A DNA stretch of 64,000 bases. It comes from Sphingomonadales bacterium (GTDB lineage: Bacteria > Pseudomonadota > Alphaproteobacteria > Sphingomonadales > Sphingomonadaceae). The notes under the pieces were generated by a model that saw only the letters and a program-made list of their open reading frames with translations, searched no databases and was not told the DNA's origin. Shown one piece after another: positions 16,859 through 23,956 of the stretch. Position 1 is the first letter of the stretch, and each line of letters starts with the position of its first letter. Both the position numbers and the translations under genes were made by a program. The DNA lies in NCBI GenBank assembly GCA_004173185.1, contig SEFZ01000006.1, forward strand, positions 124,001 to 188,000. Reading direction: 5' to 3'.

Positions 16859-16920
16859 TTGCATCCATTGTTTCCGCTATTCGTACTCGATCAAATCTTT
16901 ATAGCCATAATTGGATGCAA
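16859..16920. promoter_or_regulatory. Pair of inverted operator-like sites upstream of monooxygenase operon
   Basis: TTGCATCCAT (16859-16868) and TTGGATGCAA (16911-16920) are the same asymmetric motif in opposite orientation, with centres 52 bp apart, close to five helical turns. That spacing would put two bound dimers on the same DNA face. They precede the six-gene monooxygenase/E1 operon. Confidence 0.6.
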
Positions 16921-16991
16921 TGTTGCGTGTCCGGTGGAGATCGGTTACGAACCCGGCAGGCGCCGAAGAATGCGCCACAGGAGACCCACGC

Positions 16992-18464
16992 TTGAATGAC
17001 GTCCCGGACAATGCAGCAGGCAAAAAGCTCGTTCGCGCGGCCGTAATCGGTGCTGGAATGGCTGGGATCCTGTCGGCGATCAAGCTGATCGAACGCGGTG
17101 TCGACGTGACCGTCTTCGAAAAGGGCGATCGCGTCGGCGGCACCTGGCGCGAGAATACCTATCCCGGCCTGGCGTGCGATGTGGCGGCGCACTGGTACAC
17201 CTATTCCTTCGCGCGAAATCCCGAATGGAATAATCTGATGGCACCCGGCCCGCAGATCCGCGAATATTTCGAACGCGTAGCGCGCGACCGCGGCGTTCTC
17301 CCGCGCATCCGGTTCAACGACGAAGTCGTGCGCCTCGAATATCGCGAAGGCGCGTGGGATGTCACCACAGCCGCAGGGCATGCGGACCAATTCGATCTGG
17401 TGATCGTGGCGACCGGTGTGCTGCATCACCCGAACATCCCGCAATTCCCGGGGCAGGAAAGCTTCAAGGGCGCCATCTTCCACTCCGCACGCTGGGACCA
17501 TGGGGTCCCGCTAGACGGCAAGCGCATCGGCGTAGTCGGCACCGGCTCTACCGCAGCCCAACTCGTCACCGCGCTCGTGCCCCGCGCCGAGCATTTCAGC
17601 CTGTTCCAGCGCACCCCGCAATGGGTGATGCACCGACCCAACCCGGCCTATACCGAGGAAGAAAAGGCCGCCTTCCGCGCCGACCCCACAGTGCTCGACC
17701 GGCTGGTGCAGGAGCTGCGCACCAAGACGGTCGAAGGCTATGCGACCGCAGTCATCGACGCCGACTCGCCCCAGCTCGCGGCGATCGAACGGCTCTGCCG
17801 GGAAAATCTCGATACTGTCCGCGATCCTGAACTCCGCGCCAAACTCACTCCGGAATATCGTGCGGCGTGCAAGCGGCTGGTAATGTCAGACGGTTTTTAC
17901 GACGCCATCCAGCAGCCCAATGCCGAGCTGGTGACGTCGTCCATAAAGCAAATCGAGCCCGAAGGCGTGCGCACTGCCGACGGCGTGTTGCACGAGCTCG
18001 ACCTGCTCGTGCTTTCCACCGGCTTCCAGGTCGATCGCTTCATTCGCCCGACCAAGGTGATCGGGCGCGGCGGCGTGGATCTGGACGACGTATGGGCCGA
18101 CGGTCCCGAAGCCTATATCTCGGTGAGCCTGCCCGACTTCCCGAACCTATTCCTGGTGAACGGCCCCGGCAGCCCCTTCGGCAATTTCTCCGCCATCGAG
18201 ACTTCGGAATTTCAGGCCGGCTACGTCATGCAGTTGATCGACGGCATCACGCGCGGCGATTACCGCGAAGTGAGCGTCACACACGATGCCCTGCGCCGGT
18301 TCGAAGATCAGCGCCAGGAGGCCGGGCGCAAGACCGTCTGGGTCACTGGTTGCGACAGCTGGTATCTCGACAAAAAGGGCGTGCCGACGTCCTGGACCTT
18401 TTCCTATGACCGCTTCGTCGAGGAAATGGCCGCACCCCGTATGCAAGATTTCGAAACGCGATAA
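16992..18464 (+). CDS. Flavin-dependent Baeyer-Villiger-type monooxygenase
   Basis: A 490-aa (from TTG 16992) FAD/NADPH enzyme inserting oxygen next to a ketone. FAD-binding VIGAGMAG is near residues 18-25. The Baeyer-Villiger fingerprint FxGxxxHxxxW is intact (Phe158, Gly160, His164, Trp168 in FKGAIFHSARWDHG). NADPH-binding VVGTGSTAAQ follows near 181-190. The start is uncertain: TTG 16992 has AGGAGA nine bases upstream and brings the N-terminus close to the Rossmann fold, while ATG 16920 lies on the operator. It leads an operon with an NTF2-like protein, a lipoyl domain and E1 alpha/beta. The product would be an ester or lactone from a cyclic or branched ketone; no lactonase is evident nearby. 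Confidence 0.9.
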   Translation: MNDVPDNAAGKKLVRAAVIGAGMAGILSAIKLIERGVDVTVFEKGDRVGGTWRENTYPGLACDVAAHWYTYSFARNPEWNNLMAPGPQIREYFERVARDRGVLPRIRFNDEVVRLEYREGAWDVTTAAGHADQFDLVIVATGVLHHPNIPQFPGQESFKGAIFHSARWDHGVPLDGKRIGVVGTGSTAAQLVTALVPRAEHFSLFQRTPQWVMHRPNPAYTEEEKAAFRADPTVLDRLVQELRTKTVEGYATAVIDADSPQLAAIERLCRENLDTVRDPELRAKLTPEYRAACKRLVMSDGFYDAIQQPNAELVTSSIKQIEPEGVRTADGVLHELDLLVLSTGFQVDRFIRPTKVIGRGGVDLDDVWADGPEAYISVSLPDFPNLFLVNGPGSPFGNFSAIETSEFQAGYVMQLIDGITRGDYREVSVTHDALRRFEDQRQEAGRKTVWVTGCDSWYLDKKGVPTSWTFSYDRFVEEMAAPRMQDFETR

Positions 18465-18479
18465 GCCGGGAGAGAGAAG

Positions 18480-18875
18480 ATGGTCAGCCGCGAAAAGATC
18501 GAAAGCATGCTCCACGCGCTGAACGCGGCGGAGAACGACCGGGTCAACACGACCGTCGAAGCCACCAGCGCCCGGATCGACGAGATCATGGCGCCCGATG
18601 TCGTGGGCGCGCGCAATGGCGTCAGCGTTCCCAGCCGCGCGGCAGAGCGCGAGGTCGAGAAAAAGGCGTTTGGCGCACTCGTCGATTATAACCGCCAGTT
18701 CGAGCTGATGATCATCGACCCCCCGTTCGCGGCGATCACCTGGACGATCCGCGGGACGTTTCAGGATCAGCAGATTTCGGCTTCGGGCTGCTCGAATTTC
18801 GAGTTCAACGACGAGGGCCGGGTCCAGCGATACTGGATGTATTTCAACCCTGCGGACTTCTCGTACCGCTCTTAA
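18480..18875 (+). CDS. NTF2-like (SnoaL-type) small protein
   Basis: A 131-aa protein with the outline of an NTF2-like fold: an N-terminal helix pair (REKIESMLHALNAAENDRVNTTVE), a central helix, then alternating strands ending in FEFNDEGRVQRYWMYFNPADFS. A GGGAGAGAAG ribosome site precedes the ATG, 15 bp after the monooxygenase stop. It does not closely resemble the other NTF2-like protein of the island (12262-12660). It may act on, or bind, the substrate or product of the adjacent monooxygenase. The function is not recognisable from sequence alone. Confidence 0.7.
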   Translation: MVSREKIESMLHALNAAENDRVNTTVEATSARIDEIMAPDVVGARNGVSVPSRAAEREVEKKAFGALVDYNRQFELMIIDPPFAAITWTIRGTFQDQQISASGCSNFEFNDEGRVQRYWMYFNPADFSYRS

Positions 18876-18892
18876 TTCGGAGACCTGTTTTC

Positions 18893-19126
18893 ATGGCTAG
18901 CGTGTACCTCCCCAATGTCGGCATGGGGATTTCGGAAGCCACTATCGTGACGTGGCTGAAGGCGGTCGGCGATCGCGTCGAAATCGGCGAAGCCGTGGCT
19001 GAGATCGAAACTGCCAAATCGACCGTCGAAGTCGAAGCGCCTGTCGCCGGCACGCTCTCTGCGATCCACTACGAAGTCGATAGCGAAGTCGAGGTCGGGA
19101 TCGAGATCGCGACGATAGAGGAATAA
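18893..19126 (+). CDS. Free-standing lipoyl/biotinyl carrier domain
   Basis: A 77-aa protein consisting only of a lipoyl-type swinging-arm domain. The attachment loop is EIETAKSTVEVEAP with the modified Lys at position 42, and symmetry-related glycines lie at VGDRVEIGE and PVAGTLS. No E2 acyltransferase domain or peripheral-subunit-binding domain follows; the stop comes directly after the fold. It sits 4 bp before the E1-alpha gene. The DKA/TAK-type motif suits lipoate better than biotin (which usually has MKM). It should receive the two-carbon or acyl unit from the E1 alpha/beta enzyme; the protein that then takes the acyl group is not in the window. Confidence 0.9.
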   Translation: MASVYLPNVGMGISEATIVTWLKAVGDRVEIGEAVAEIETAKSTVEVEAPVAGTLSAIHYEVDSEVEVGIEIATIEE

Positions 19127-19130
19127 TATA

Positions 19131-20111
19131 ATGCTGCTCGACCGCGACCAGAGCCTCGAATGCTTCACCCGGATGTTGCGCATCCGGAAGTTCGAAGAGG
19201 CGATCATCGCCCATAATCCGGTGGGGCATCTCAGTATCGGTCAGGAGGCCGCGATCGTAGGTGCCTGCATGGCGCTGCGCGACGAGGATTATGTGACGGG
19301 CACGCATCGCTCGCACGGGCATCCGATCGGCAAGGGCGCCGATGTCCTGCCGCTGATGGCGGAGATTTTCGGCAAGCAAACCGGCATCTGCAAGGGGCTG
19401 GGCGGCTCGATGCACCTTACCGACACCAGCAAGGGGCTGATCTGCGAATCCGCCATCGTCGGCGGCGGATTTCCGCTCGCAACGGGCGCAGGGGTCAGCA
19501 TCAAGGTCCGCAAGACCAATCAGGTCAGCATGTGCTTCTTCGGCGATGGCGCAACAAATCAGGGCACCTTCCACGAAAGCATCAACATGGCGGCGATCTG
19601 GAAGCTGCCGGTCATCTATTTCTGCGAGAATAACGGGTATGCGGTCACGACTTCGGTCGAGCAATCCCACGGCCAGCCCGAGATCGCCCGCCGCGCAGAC
19701 GGCTATGGAATCCCCGGCATCACCGTCGATGGCCAGGATGCGGAGGCGGTGTACGAAGTCACCCAGGCCGCCGTCGATCGCGCCCGTGCCGGCGAGGGGC
19801 CAACGCTGATCGAAGCGAAAACCTATCGTTTTGACGAGCATTCAAACCGGCTGGCGATTCCGATCCGCTATCGCAGCGACGAGGAGATCGCGCATCACCG
19901 CCAGAATCGCGACCCGATCTCGCTCTATCGCGCGGTCCTCGCTTCCCGCGGAATGCTGGCCGAAGCCGAAGCGATCGAAGCCGAGGTCACCCAATTGATG
20001 GAAGAGGCCGTCCAGTTCGCCAAGGATAGCCCCGAGCCCGTGATGCAGGACCTGATCGACAATATGTTCAGCAATCCGATCCACTTCCCAGCAGACGCAG
20101 GATTCGCCTGA
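19131..20111 (+). CDS. ThDP-dependent dehydrogenase E1 component, alpha subunit
   Basis: A 326-aa E1-alpha of the pyruvate/acetoin dehydrogenase type. Marks include THRSHGHPIGKGAD, the ThDP motif MCFFGDGATNQGTFHESINMAAIWKLPVIYFCENN (GDG to NN) and a phosphorylation-loop-like YRFDEHSNR in the C-terminal part. The closest recognisable pattern is acetoin dehydrogenase alpha, whose substrate is a 2-hydroxyketone or diketone, but substrate assignment within the family is unreliable. It is followed at +1 bp by the beta subunit and preceded by a free lipoyl domain. It may decarboxylate a 2-oxoacid or cleave a ketol formed after oxygenation by the upstream monooxygenase. Confidence 0.93.
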   Translation: MLLDRDQSLECFTRMLRIRKFEEAIIAHNPVGHLSIGQEAAIVGACMALRDEDYVTGTHRSHGHPIGKGADVLPLMAEIFGKQTGICKGLGGSMHLTDTSKGLICESAIVGGGFPLATGAGVSIKVRKTNQVSMCFFGDGATNQGTFHESINMAAIWKLPVIYFCENNGYAVTTSVEQSHGQPEIARRADGYGIPGITVDGQDAEAVYEVTQAAVDRARAGEGPTLIEAKTYRFDEHSNRLAIPIRYRSDEEIAHHRQNRDPISLYRAVLASRGMLAEAEAIEAEVTQLMEEAVQFAKDSPEPVMQDLIDNMFSNPIHFPADAGFA

Positions 20112-20112
20112 A

Positions 20113-21093
20113 ATGTCCGATATCCGGAACTCAACCCAGAAGCTTTCCTACCTCCAGGCGATCGTCGAAGCGCAGCGCGAGGAGATGCGCCGCGACGATA
20201 GCGTGATCCTGATGGGCGAGGATATTGCCGTCTATGGCGCGCAGACCCTGTTCGACGAGTTCGACGAAACGCGGCTGTGGAACACCCCGATTTCGGAGGG
20301 CAGCTTCACCGGCGTCGGCGTCGGCGCGGCGCTCACCGGGCTGCGTCCCATCGTCGACCTGACGATCGCCAGCTTCGCGTATCTTGCTTCGGACCAGATC
20401 ATCAATCAGGCGGCGAAGCTGCGCTTCATGACCGGCGGTCAATTGAAGGTGCCGTTCGTCGTGCGCCTGAGCACCTTTTATAACAACAGGACCGCGGCGC
20501 AGCATGCCGATCGGCCCTATCCCCTGTTCATGAATACGCCCGGCCTGAAGGTCATCGCGCCGGCAACCGCCAGCGACATGAAGGGCCTGCTCAAGTCCGC
20601 GATCCGCGACGACGATCCCGTGGTGATGTTCGAAGACATCAATCTGTGGGGCAAGAAGGGGGAAGTCCCGGTTGACGAGGATTTCCTCATCCCGATTGGC
20701 AAGGCCGATGTGAAGCGCGTCGGCTCCGACGTTACGATCGTCGCATTCGCCGGCACGGTGCCGACGGCGCTCGCCGCCGCCGAATTACTGGCGAAGGAAG
20801 GCGTGAATGCCGAAGTCGTCGATCTGCGCACTTTGGTGCCGATGGACAAGGAAGCGATCCTCAAATCGGTCGCCAAGACCGGCCGACTGGTGATCGCCGA
20901 CAATTCGCATCGGGTCGGCAGCGTTGCTTCGGAAGTCGCCGCGATCGTCTGCGAAGAGGGGTTTGACAGTCTGCGCAAGCCGATACAGCGCGTCACCACG
21001 CCGGCGGTCCACATCCCCTATAATCCGACGCTGGAAAAGCAACTCTACCCGACGAAGGACACGATCGCTGCGGCGGTTCGCAGGATCCTCTAG
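20113..21093 (+). CDS. ThDP-dependent dehydrogenase E1 component, beta subunit
   Basis: A 326-aa E1-beta. Family marks are the ThDP-side DDSVILMGEDIAVYGAQTLF, the conserved NTPISEGSFTGVGVGAALTGLRPIVDLTIASFAY and the C-terminal TKDTIAAAVRRIL. It pairs with the alpha subunit to form an alpha2beta2 E1. It is last in the monooxygenase operon and ends 10 bp before the convergent GntR gene. Neither E2 acyltransferase nor dihydrolipoamide dehydrogenase follows, which is unusual for such an operon; E3 at least could be shared with the central complexes. Confidence 0.93.
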   Translation: MSDIRNSTQKLSYLQAIVEAQREEMRRDDSVILMGEDIAVYGAQTLFDEFDETRLWNTPISEGSFTGVGVGAALTGLRPIVDLTIASFAYLASDQIINQAAKLRFMTGGQLKVPFVVRLSTFYNNRTAAQHADRPYPLFMNTPGLKVIAPATASDMKGLLKSAIRDDDPVVMFEDINLWGKKGEVPVDEDFLIPIGKADVKRVGSDVTIVAFAGTVPTALAAAELLAKEGVNAEVVDLRTLVPMDKEAILKSVAKTGRLVIADNSHRVGSVASEVAAIVCEEGFDSLRKPIQRVTTPAVHIPYNPTLEKQLYPTKDTIAAAVRRIL

Positions 21094-21103
21094 GTCCGAG
21101 GCT

Positions 21104-21766
21104 CTAGCCTATCGCCGCAAGCGGGATCTGCGGCGATGAATTCAGCAGCGTATGGCGTGCCGAACGGATGTGTGAGGTCATCACGCTACGTGCCCAGTCC
21201 GGATCGCCCACCGTCAGCGCCGAGACCAGTTCCGCATGCTGCGCGGCGCTGCGACGCAATTCCTCGACCGAATAGCGCCGGAAAGTGCTGAGCTGCAGCG
21301 GGACTTCGGTGATCGCGCCCAGCAGGTCTCGTAGCCGCAGATTGCCGCACGCTTCGAGCACACCTTTATGGAAGCGGTCGTTCACTGCGGCGATCGCCTC
21401 CACATCGATCGGGCGCTGCTCCACCAGCCGGGTCATCTCGTCGGCAAGCGCCTGGAGTTCGGCGCGCTGGGCATCATTGATCCGCTCGGCCGCGACTTGC
21501 GCCGCAAAGCTCTCGAGCAATACCCGCAGCTCATAGATCTGCTCGATCTCGTTCTCGGTCCAGCTCGCGACGAATGCGCCGCGATTCGGAATGAGCTGGA
21601 TCAGCCCTTCCGCATCGAGCTGGCGCATCGCCTCGCGCACGGGTGTGCGGCTCAGGCCCGTCGCTTCGGCAAGCTGGCGCGCGGTGATGTGCGACCCCTG
21701 CGCGAAGGTGCCCGCGAGTATACCCTCGCGAATTGCACGATATGCGCTGTCCACCGCCTTCGCCAT
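21104..21766 (-). CDS. GntR-family transcriptional regulator, FCD domain
   Basis: A 220-aa DNA-binding regulator. Residues 1-65 form the winged helix (ITARQLAEATGLSRTPVREAMRQLDAEGLIQLIPNRGAFV). The rest is an FCD ligand domain with the usual metal-binding His pattern (NDRFHKGV, AAQHAELV, TSHIRSAR). ATG 21766 has AGGGAG five bases upstream; a GTG two codons earlier is possible. It lies 64 bp after the SDR gene on the same strand, so it may be the last gene of the TonB receptor-MFS-SDR-GntR operon and thus be driven by the promoter carrying the operator at 26420. As the only regulator in the island, it is the best candidate to bind the TTGCATGCAA-type palindromes; ligand-relieved repression is the usual mode. 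Confidence 0.9.
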   Translation of the reverse strand: MAKAVDSAYRAIREGILAGTFAQGSHITARQLAEATGLSRTPVREAMRQLDAEGLIQLIPNRGAFVASWTENEIEQIYELRVLLESFAAQVAAERINDAQRAELQALADEMTRLVEQRPIDVEAIAAVNDRFHKGVLEACGNLRLRDLLGAITEVPLQLSTFRRYSVEELRRSAAQHAELVSALTVGDPDWARSVMTSHIRSARHTLLNSSPQIPLAAIG

Positions 21767-21830
21767 TGTCACTCCCTAAACGCTCGCTCCATCCCTGCCT
21801 ATTACAGTCGCACGCCAAGGTCGAGGTGGC

Positions 21831-22592
21831 TCAATCCACCCACCAGTCGCTGCGGCCCGGCGGCACGCGATAGGCGCCGTCGATCCGGAACGTGGTTCCG
21901 TTGAACATGCGGTTATGGATCAGGTGCAACACCGCCTCGGCAAACTCGCTGGCGTGGCCGGGGCGATTGGGGAATTGCACCTGGTCGCGCAGCCAATCGA
22001 CCATCGGTCCCTTGGCGTTGGAGAACATCGGAGTCTCGTAGATCCCCGGCGCGATCGTCAGAACCCGGATGCCATAACGCGCAAATTCGCGTGCCAGCGG
22101 CAGCGCCATCGCATCCACGCCTCCCTTTGCCGCCGCATAGGCAGCCGTGCCGATCTGCCCCTCCTGCGCAACGATCGAGGAGGTGTTGATGATGACGCCG
22201 CGTTCACCCTGATCGTCAGCCTCGGTGGGGATCATCCGCTCGGCCGCGGCCTGTGCCAGGATGAAGCTGCCCAGCGTGTTGACGTCCAGCACCCGGCGGA
22301 AGCCAGCAGCGGTAACCTTGCGCCCCGGCCCTGCCGACAGTCCCGAATGACCGGTGCCGGTCGTGTTGAGGAGCGCCCGGAGCGGTCCGATCTGCGGCAC
22401 CAGCGCATCGAAGGCGCGTTCAACGCTTTCCTCATCCGACACATCGGCCTCGGCAAAGCTGCCATCCCAGGCACCCTGCTTCATGTCGAGCACGCCTACT
22501 TTGGCACCCGCGTCGCGCAGCGCTACCGCTGTCGCATGCCCCAGGCCGGAGCCGCCGCCGGCCACGATTATCCCACTGCCTTCGATCTTCAA
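21831..22592 (-). CDS. SDR, 3-hydroxyacyl-CoA dehydrogenase type II-like
   Basis: A 253-aa SDR resembling HSD17B10-type 3-hydroxyacyl-CoA dehydrogenases: IIVAGGGSGLGHATAVAL for the cofactor, VGVLDMKQG with an NAD-favouring Asp, VIINTSSIVAQEGQIGTAAYAAAKGGV with Ser-Tyr-Lys, and a C-terminal FNGTTFRIDGAYR. The only start that fits is TTG 22592, which overlaps the MFS stop as TTGA with GGAGGT nine bases upstream. This copies the ATGA/GTGA couplings seen throughout the island. It probably oxidises a 3-hydroxyacyl-CoA to the ketoacyl-CoA during beta-oxidation. Confidence 0.9.
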   Translation of the reverse strand: MKIEGSGIIVAGGGSGLGHATAVALRDAGAKVGVLDMKQGAWDGSFAEADVSDEESVERAFDALVPQIGPLRALLNTTGTGHSGLSAGPGRKVTAAGFRRVLDVNTLGSFILAQAAAERMIPTEADDQGERGVIINTSSIVAQEGQIGTAAYAAAKGGVDAMALPLAREFARYGIRVLTIAPGIYETPMFSNAKGPMVDWLRDQVQFPNRPGHASEFAEAVLHLIHNRMFNGTTFRIDGAYRVPPGRSDWWVD

Positions 22593-23956
22593 GGTTGCGT
22601 TACCTCCACGTCTCGAATTCCCCGGTCGATCCGGCGGCTGGCGAGCCAGAACAGCAGTCCCGACACCAATCCGGCCATCAGTCCGATGAGGATACCTGCG
22701 CGCAGGCCCGCCCCGGCACCCATGCTGGGTGCCAGTGCATCGCTCGCGGCGCCGATCAGCAACGGCCCGAGGCTGAGCCCGATCGCGCTGTTGAGGAAAA
22801 GTGCCACAGCCAGTGCCGTCGCCTTGGCGTGTGGACCGGCAAGCCGCTGCATCGCCAGCGTACCCGGGCCATACCAAAGGCTGGTGAAAAACGCGGCTAC
22901 GGTGAAGATCACCAACGATACGGCCGCGCTCGGCACCACGAACATCGCCACATAGGCAGCCGTCCCCAAAACCGAACCCGCCGCCGGGATCAGGGCCAGC
23001 GCCCTCAGATTGCTTGTACCAGCCCGATCGCCCAATCGGCCGCCGACCAGAGCGCCCAGCGTTCCGCCGGCAGCGCCGAAAATGCCAAGACCGAGCCCAA
23101 TTACGCCGAGCGGGGTTTGGCCGATTGCGGTGCCTATGTTTTGAAGCTCGGGGAGATGGTTGCGCAGATAATAGGATCCGGCGAACGCCATCGCGCCATA
23201 ATTGCAGAAGCTCATCATGGCCGATGCCAACGCGATCAGCAGGAATGTCGGGTTCGACAACAGCATCTTCACGGCCGCAGCCATCGACGGCATCACGACC
23301 TTCTCACGCGCGACACTGTGCCCCGGATCACGCAGGGTCATGAGCACGAGCAGGCCGATGACAATGCCCGGCAGGCCAGCGCAGACCATTGTCCACCGCC
23401 AGCCGATCATTCCTTCCAGCATACCGCCGCCGATGAGGCCGATCGCGCCGCCAACCGGCGCTCCGATCGCAAAGATCGCCAGCGCGCCGGAGCGCTTGTT
23501 CGGCGGAAACCGGTCAGCGATCAGCGATTGGGAGGGAGGCGCACCCCCGGCTTCGCCGATGCCCACGCCCAATCGCAGGAGCAGCATCTGGACGAAGTTT
23601 CCGGCCAACGCCGTCGCCGCGGTGAAGGCGCTCCACACCAGAATGGCGACACCGACCACCCGAACCCGGTTCGACCGATCGGCGAAGCGGGCGATCGGCA
23701 GCGCCGCGACACTGTACAACAGCGCGAACGAAAGCCCGCTCAGCGCGCCGAGCTGCCAGTCGGCAAGCCCCAGGTCGCGCTTGATCGGCTCCGCCAGGAT
23801 GTTGATGATCTGGCGGTCGAGAAGGTTGAGCGCGAAGCCCACGGTCAACAGACCGAGCATCCACCCCGCGCTCGTCACAGCTTTCGGCCCCTGCGTATCA
23901 GGGGCCGAGATGCTGTCGTGTGTGGGCTCAGTCAAAGGAGAAGCTGAGTTTGACAC
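22589..23956 (-). CDS. MFS transporter
   Basis: A 455-aa inner-membrane transporter with 12 helices and MFS marks NLLDRQIINILAEPIKRDLGLADWQLG, ARFADRSNRVRV and GIGEAGGAPPSQSLIADRFPPNKRSGALAIF. It belongs to the same broad Spinster-like group as the other two island MFS proteins but is more distant from them. The GTG at 23956 overlaps the end of the TonB receptor gene by 29 bp; an in-frame TTG at 23935 is an alternative. Its position directly after a TonB receptor suggests an outer-plus-inner-membrane import pair for the same compound. Confidence 0.9.
   Translation of the reverse strand: MSNSASPLTEPTHDSISAPDTQGPKAVTSAGWMLGLLTVGFALNLLDRQIINILAEPIKRDLGLADWQLGALSGLSFALLYSVAALPIARFADRSNRVRVVGVAILVWSAFTAATALAGNFVQMLLLRLGVGIGEAGGAPPSQSLIADRFPPNKRSGALAIFAIGAPVGGAIGLIGGGMLEGMIGWRWTMVCAGLPGIVIGLLVLMTLRDPGHSVAREKVVMPSMAAAVKMLLSNPTFLLIALASAMMSFCNYGAMAFAGSYYLRNHLPELQNIGTAIGQTPLGVIGLGLGIFGAAGGTLGALVGGRLGDRAGTSNLRALALIPAAGSVLGTAAYVAMFVVPSAAVSLVIFTVAAFFTSLWYGPGTLAMQRLAGPHAKATALAVALFLNSAIGLSLGPLLIGAASDALAPSMGAGAGLRAGILIGLMAGLVSGLLFWLASRRIDRGIRDVEVTQP

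Noticed and set aside
19131..21093. Naming the E1 pair as acetoin dehydrogenase (acoA/acoB)
   Set aside because: The sequence pattern is close, but the expected acoC E2 and acoX genes are absent and the neighbours point elsewhere.
22595..23947. 450-codon plus-strand open frame antisense to the MFS gene
   Set aside because: A shadow of GC-rich third-position bias opposite a clear transporter; the peptide is rich in Arg/Gln/His, has no motif and no ribosome site.
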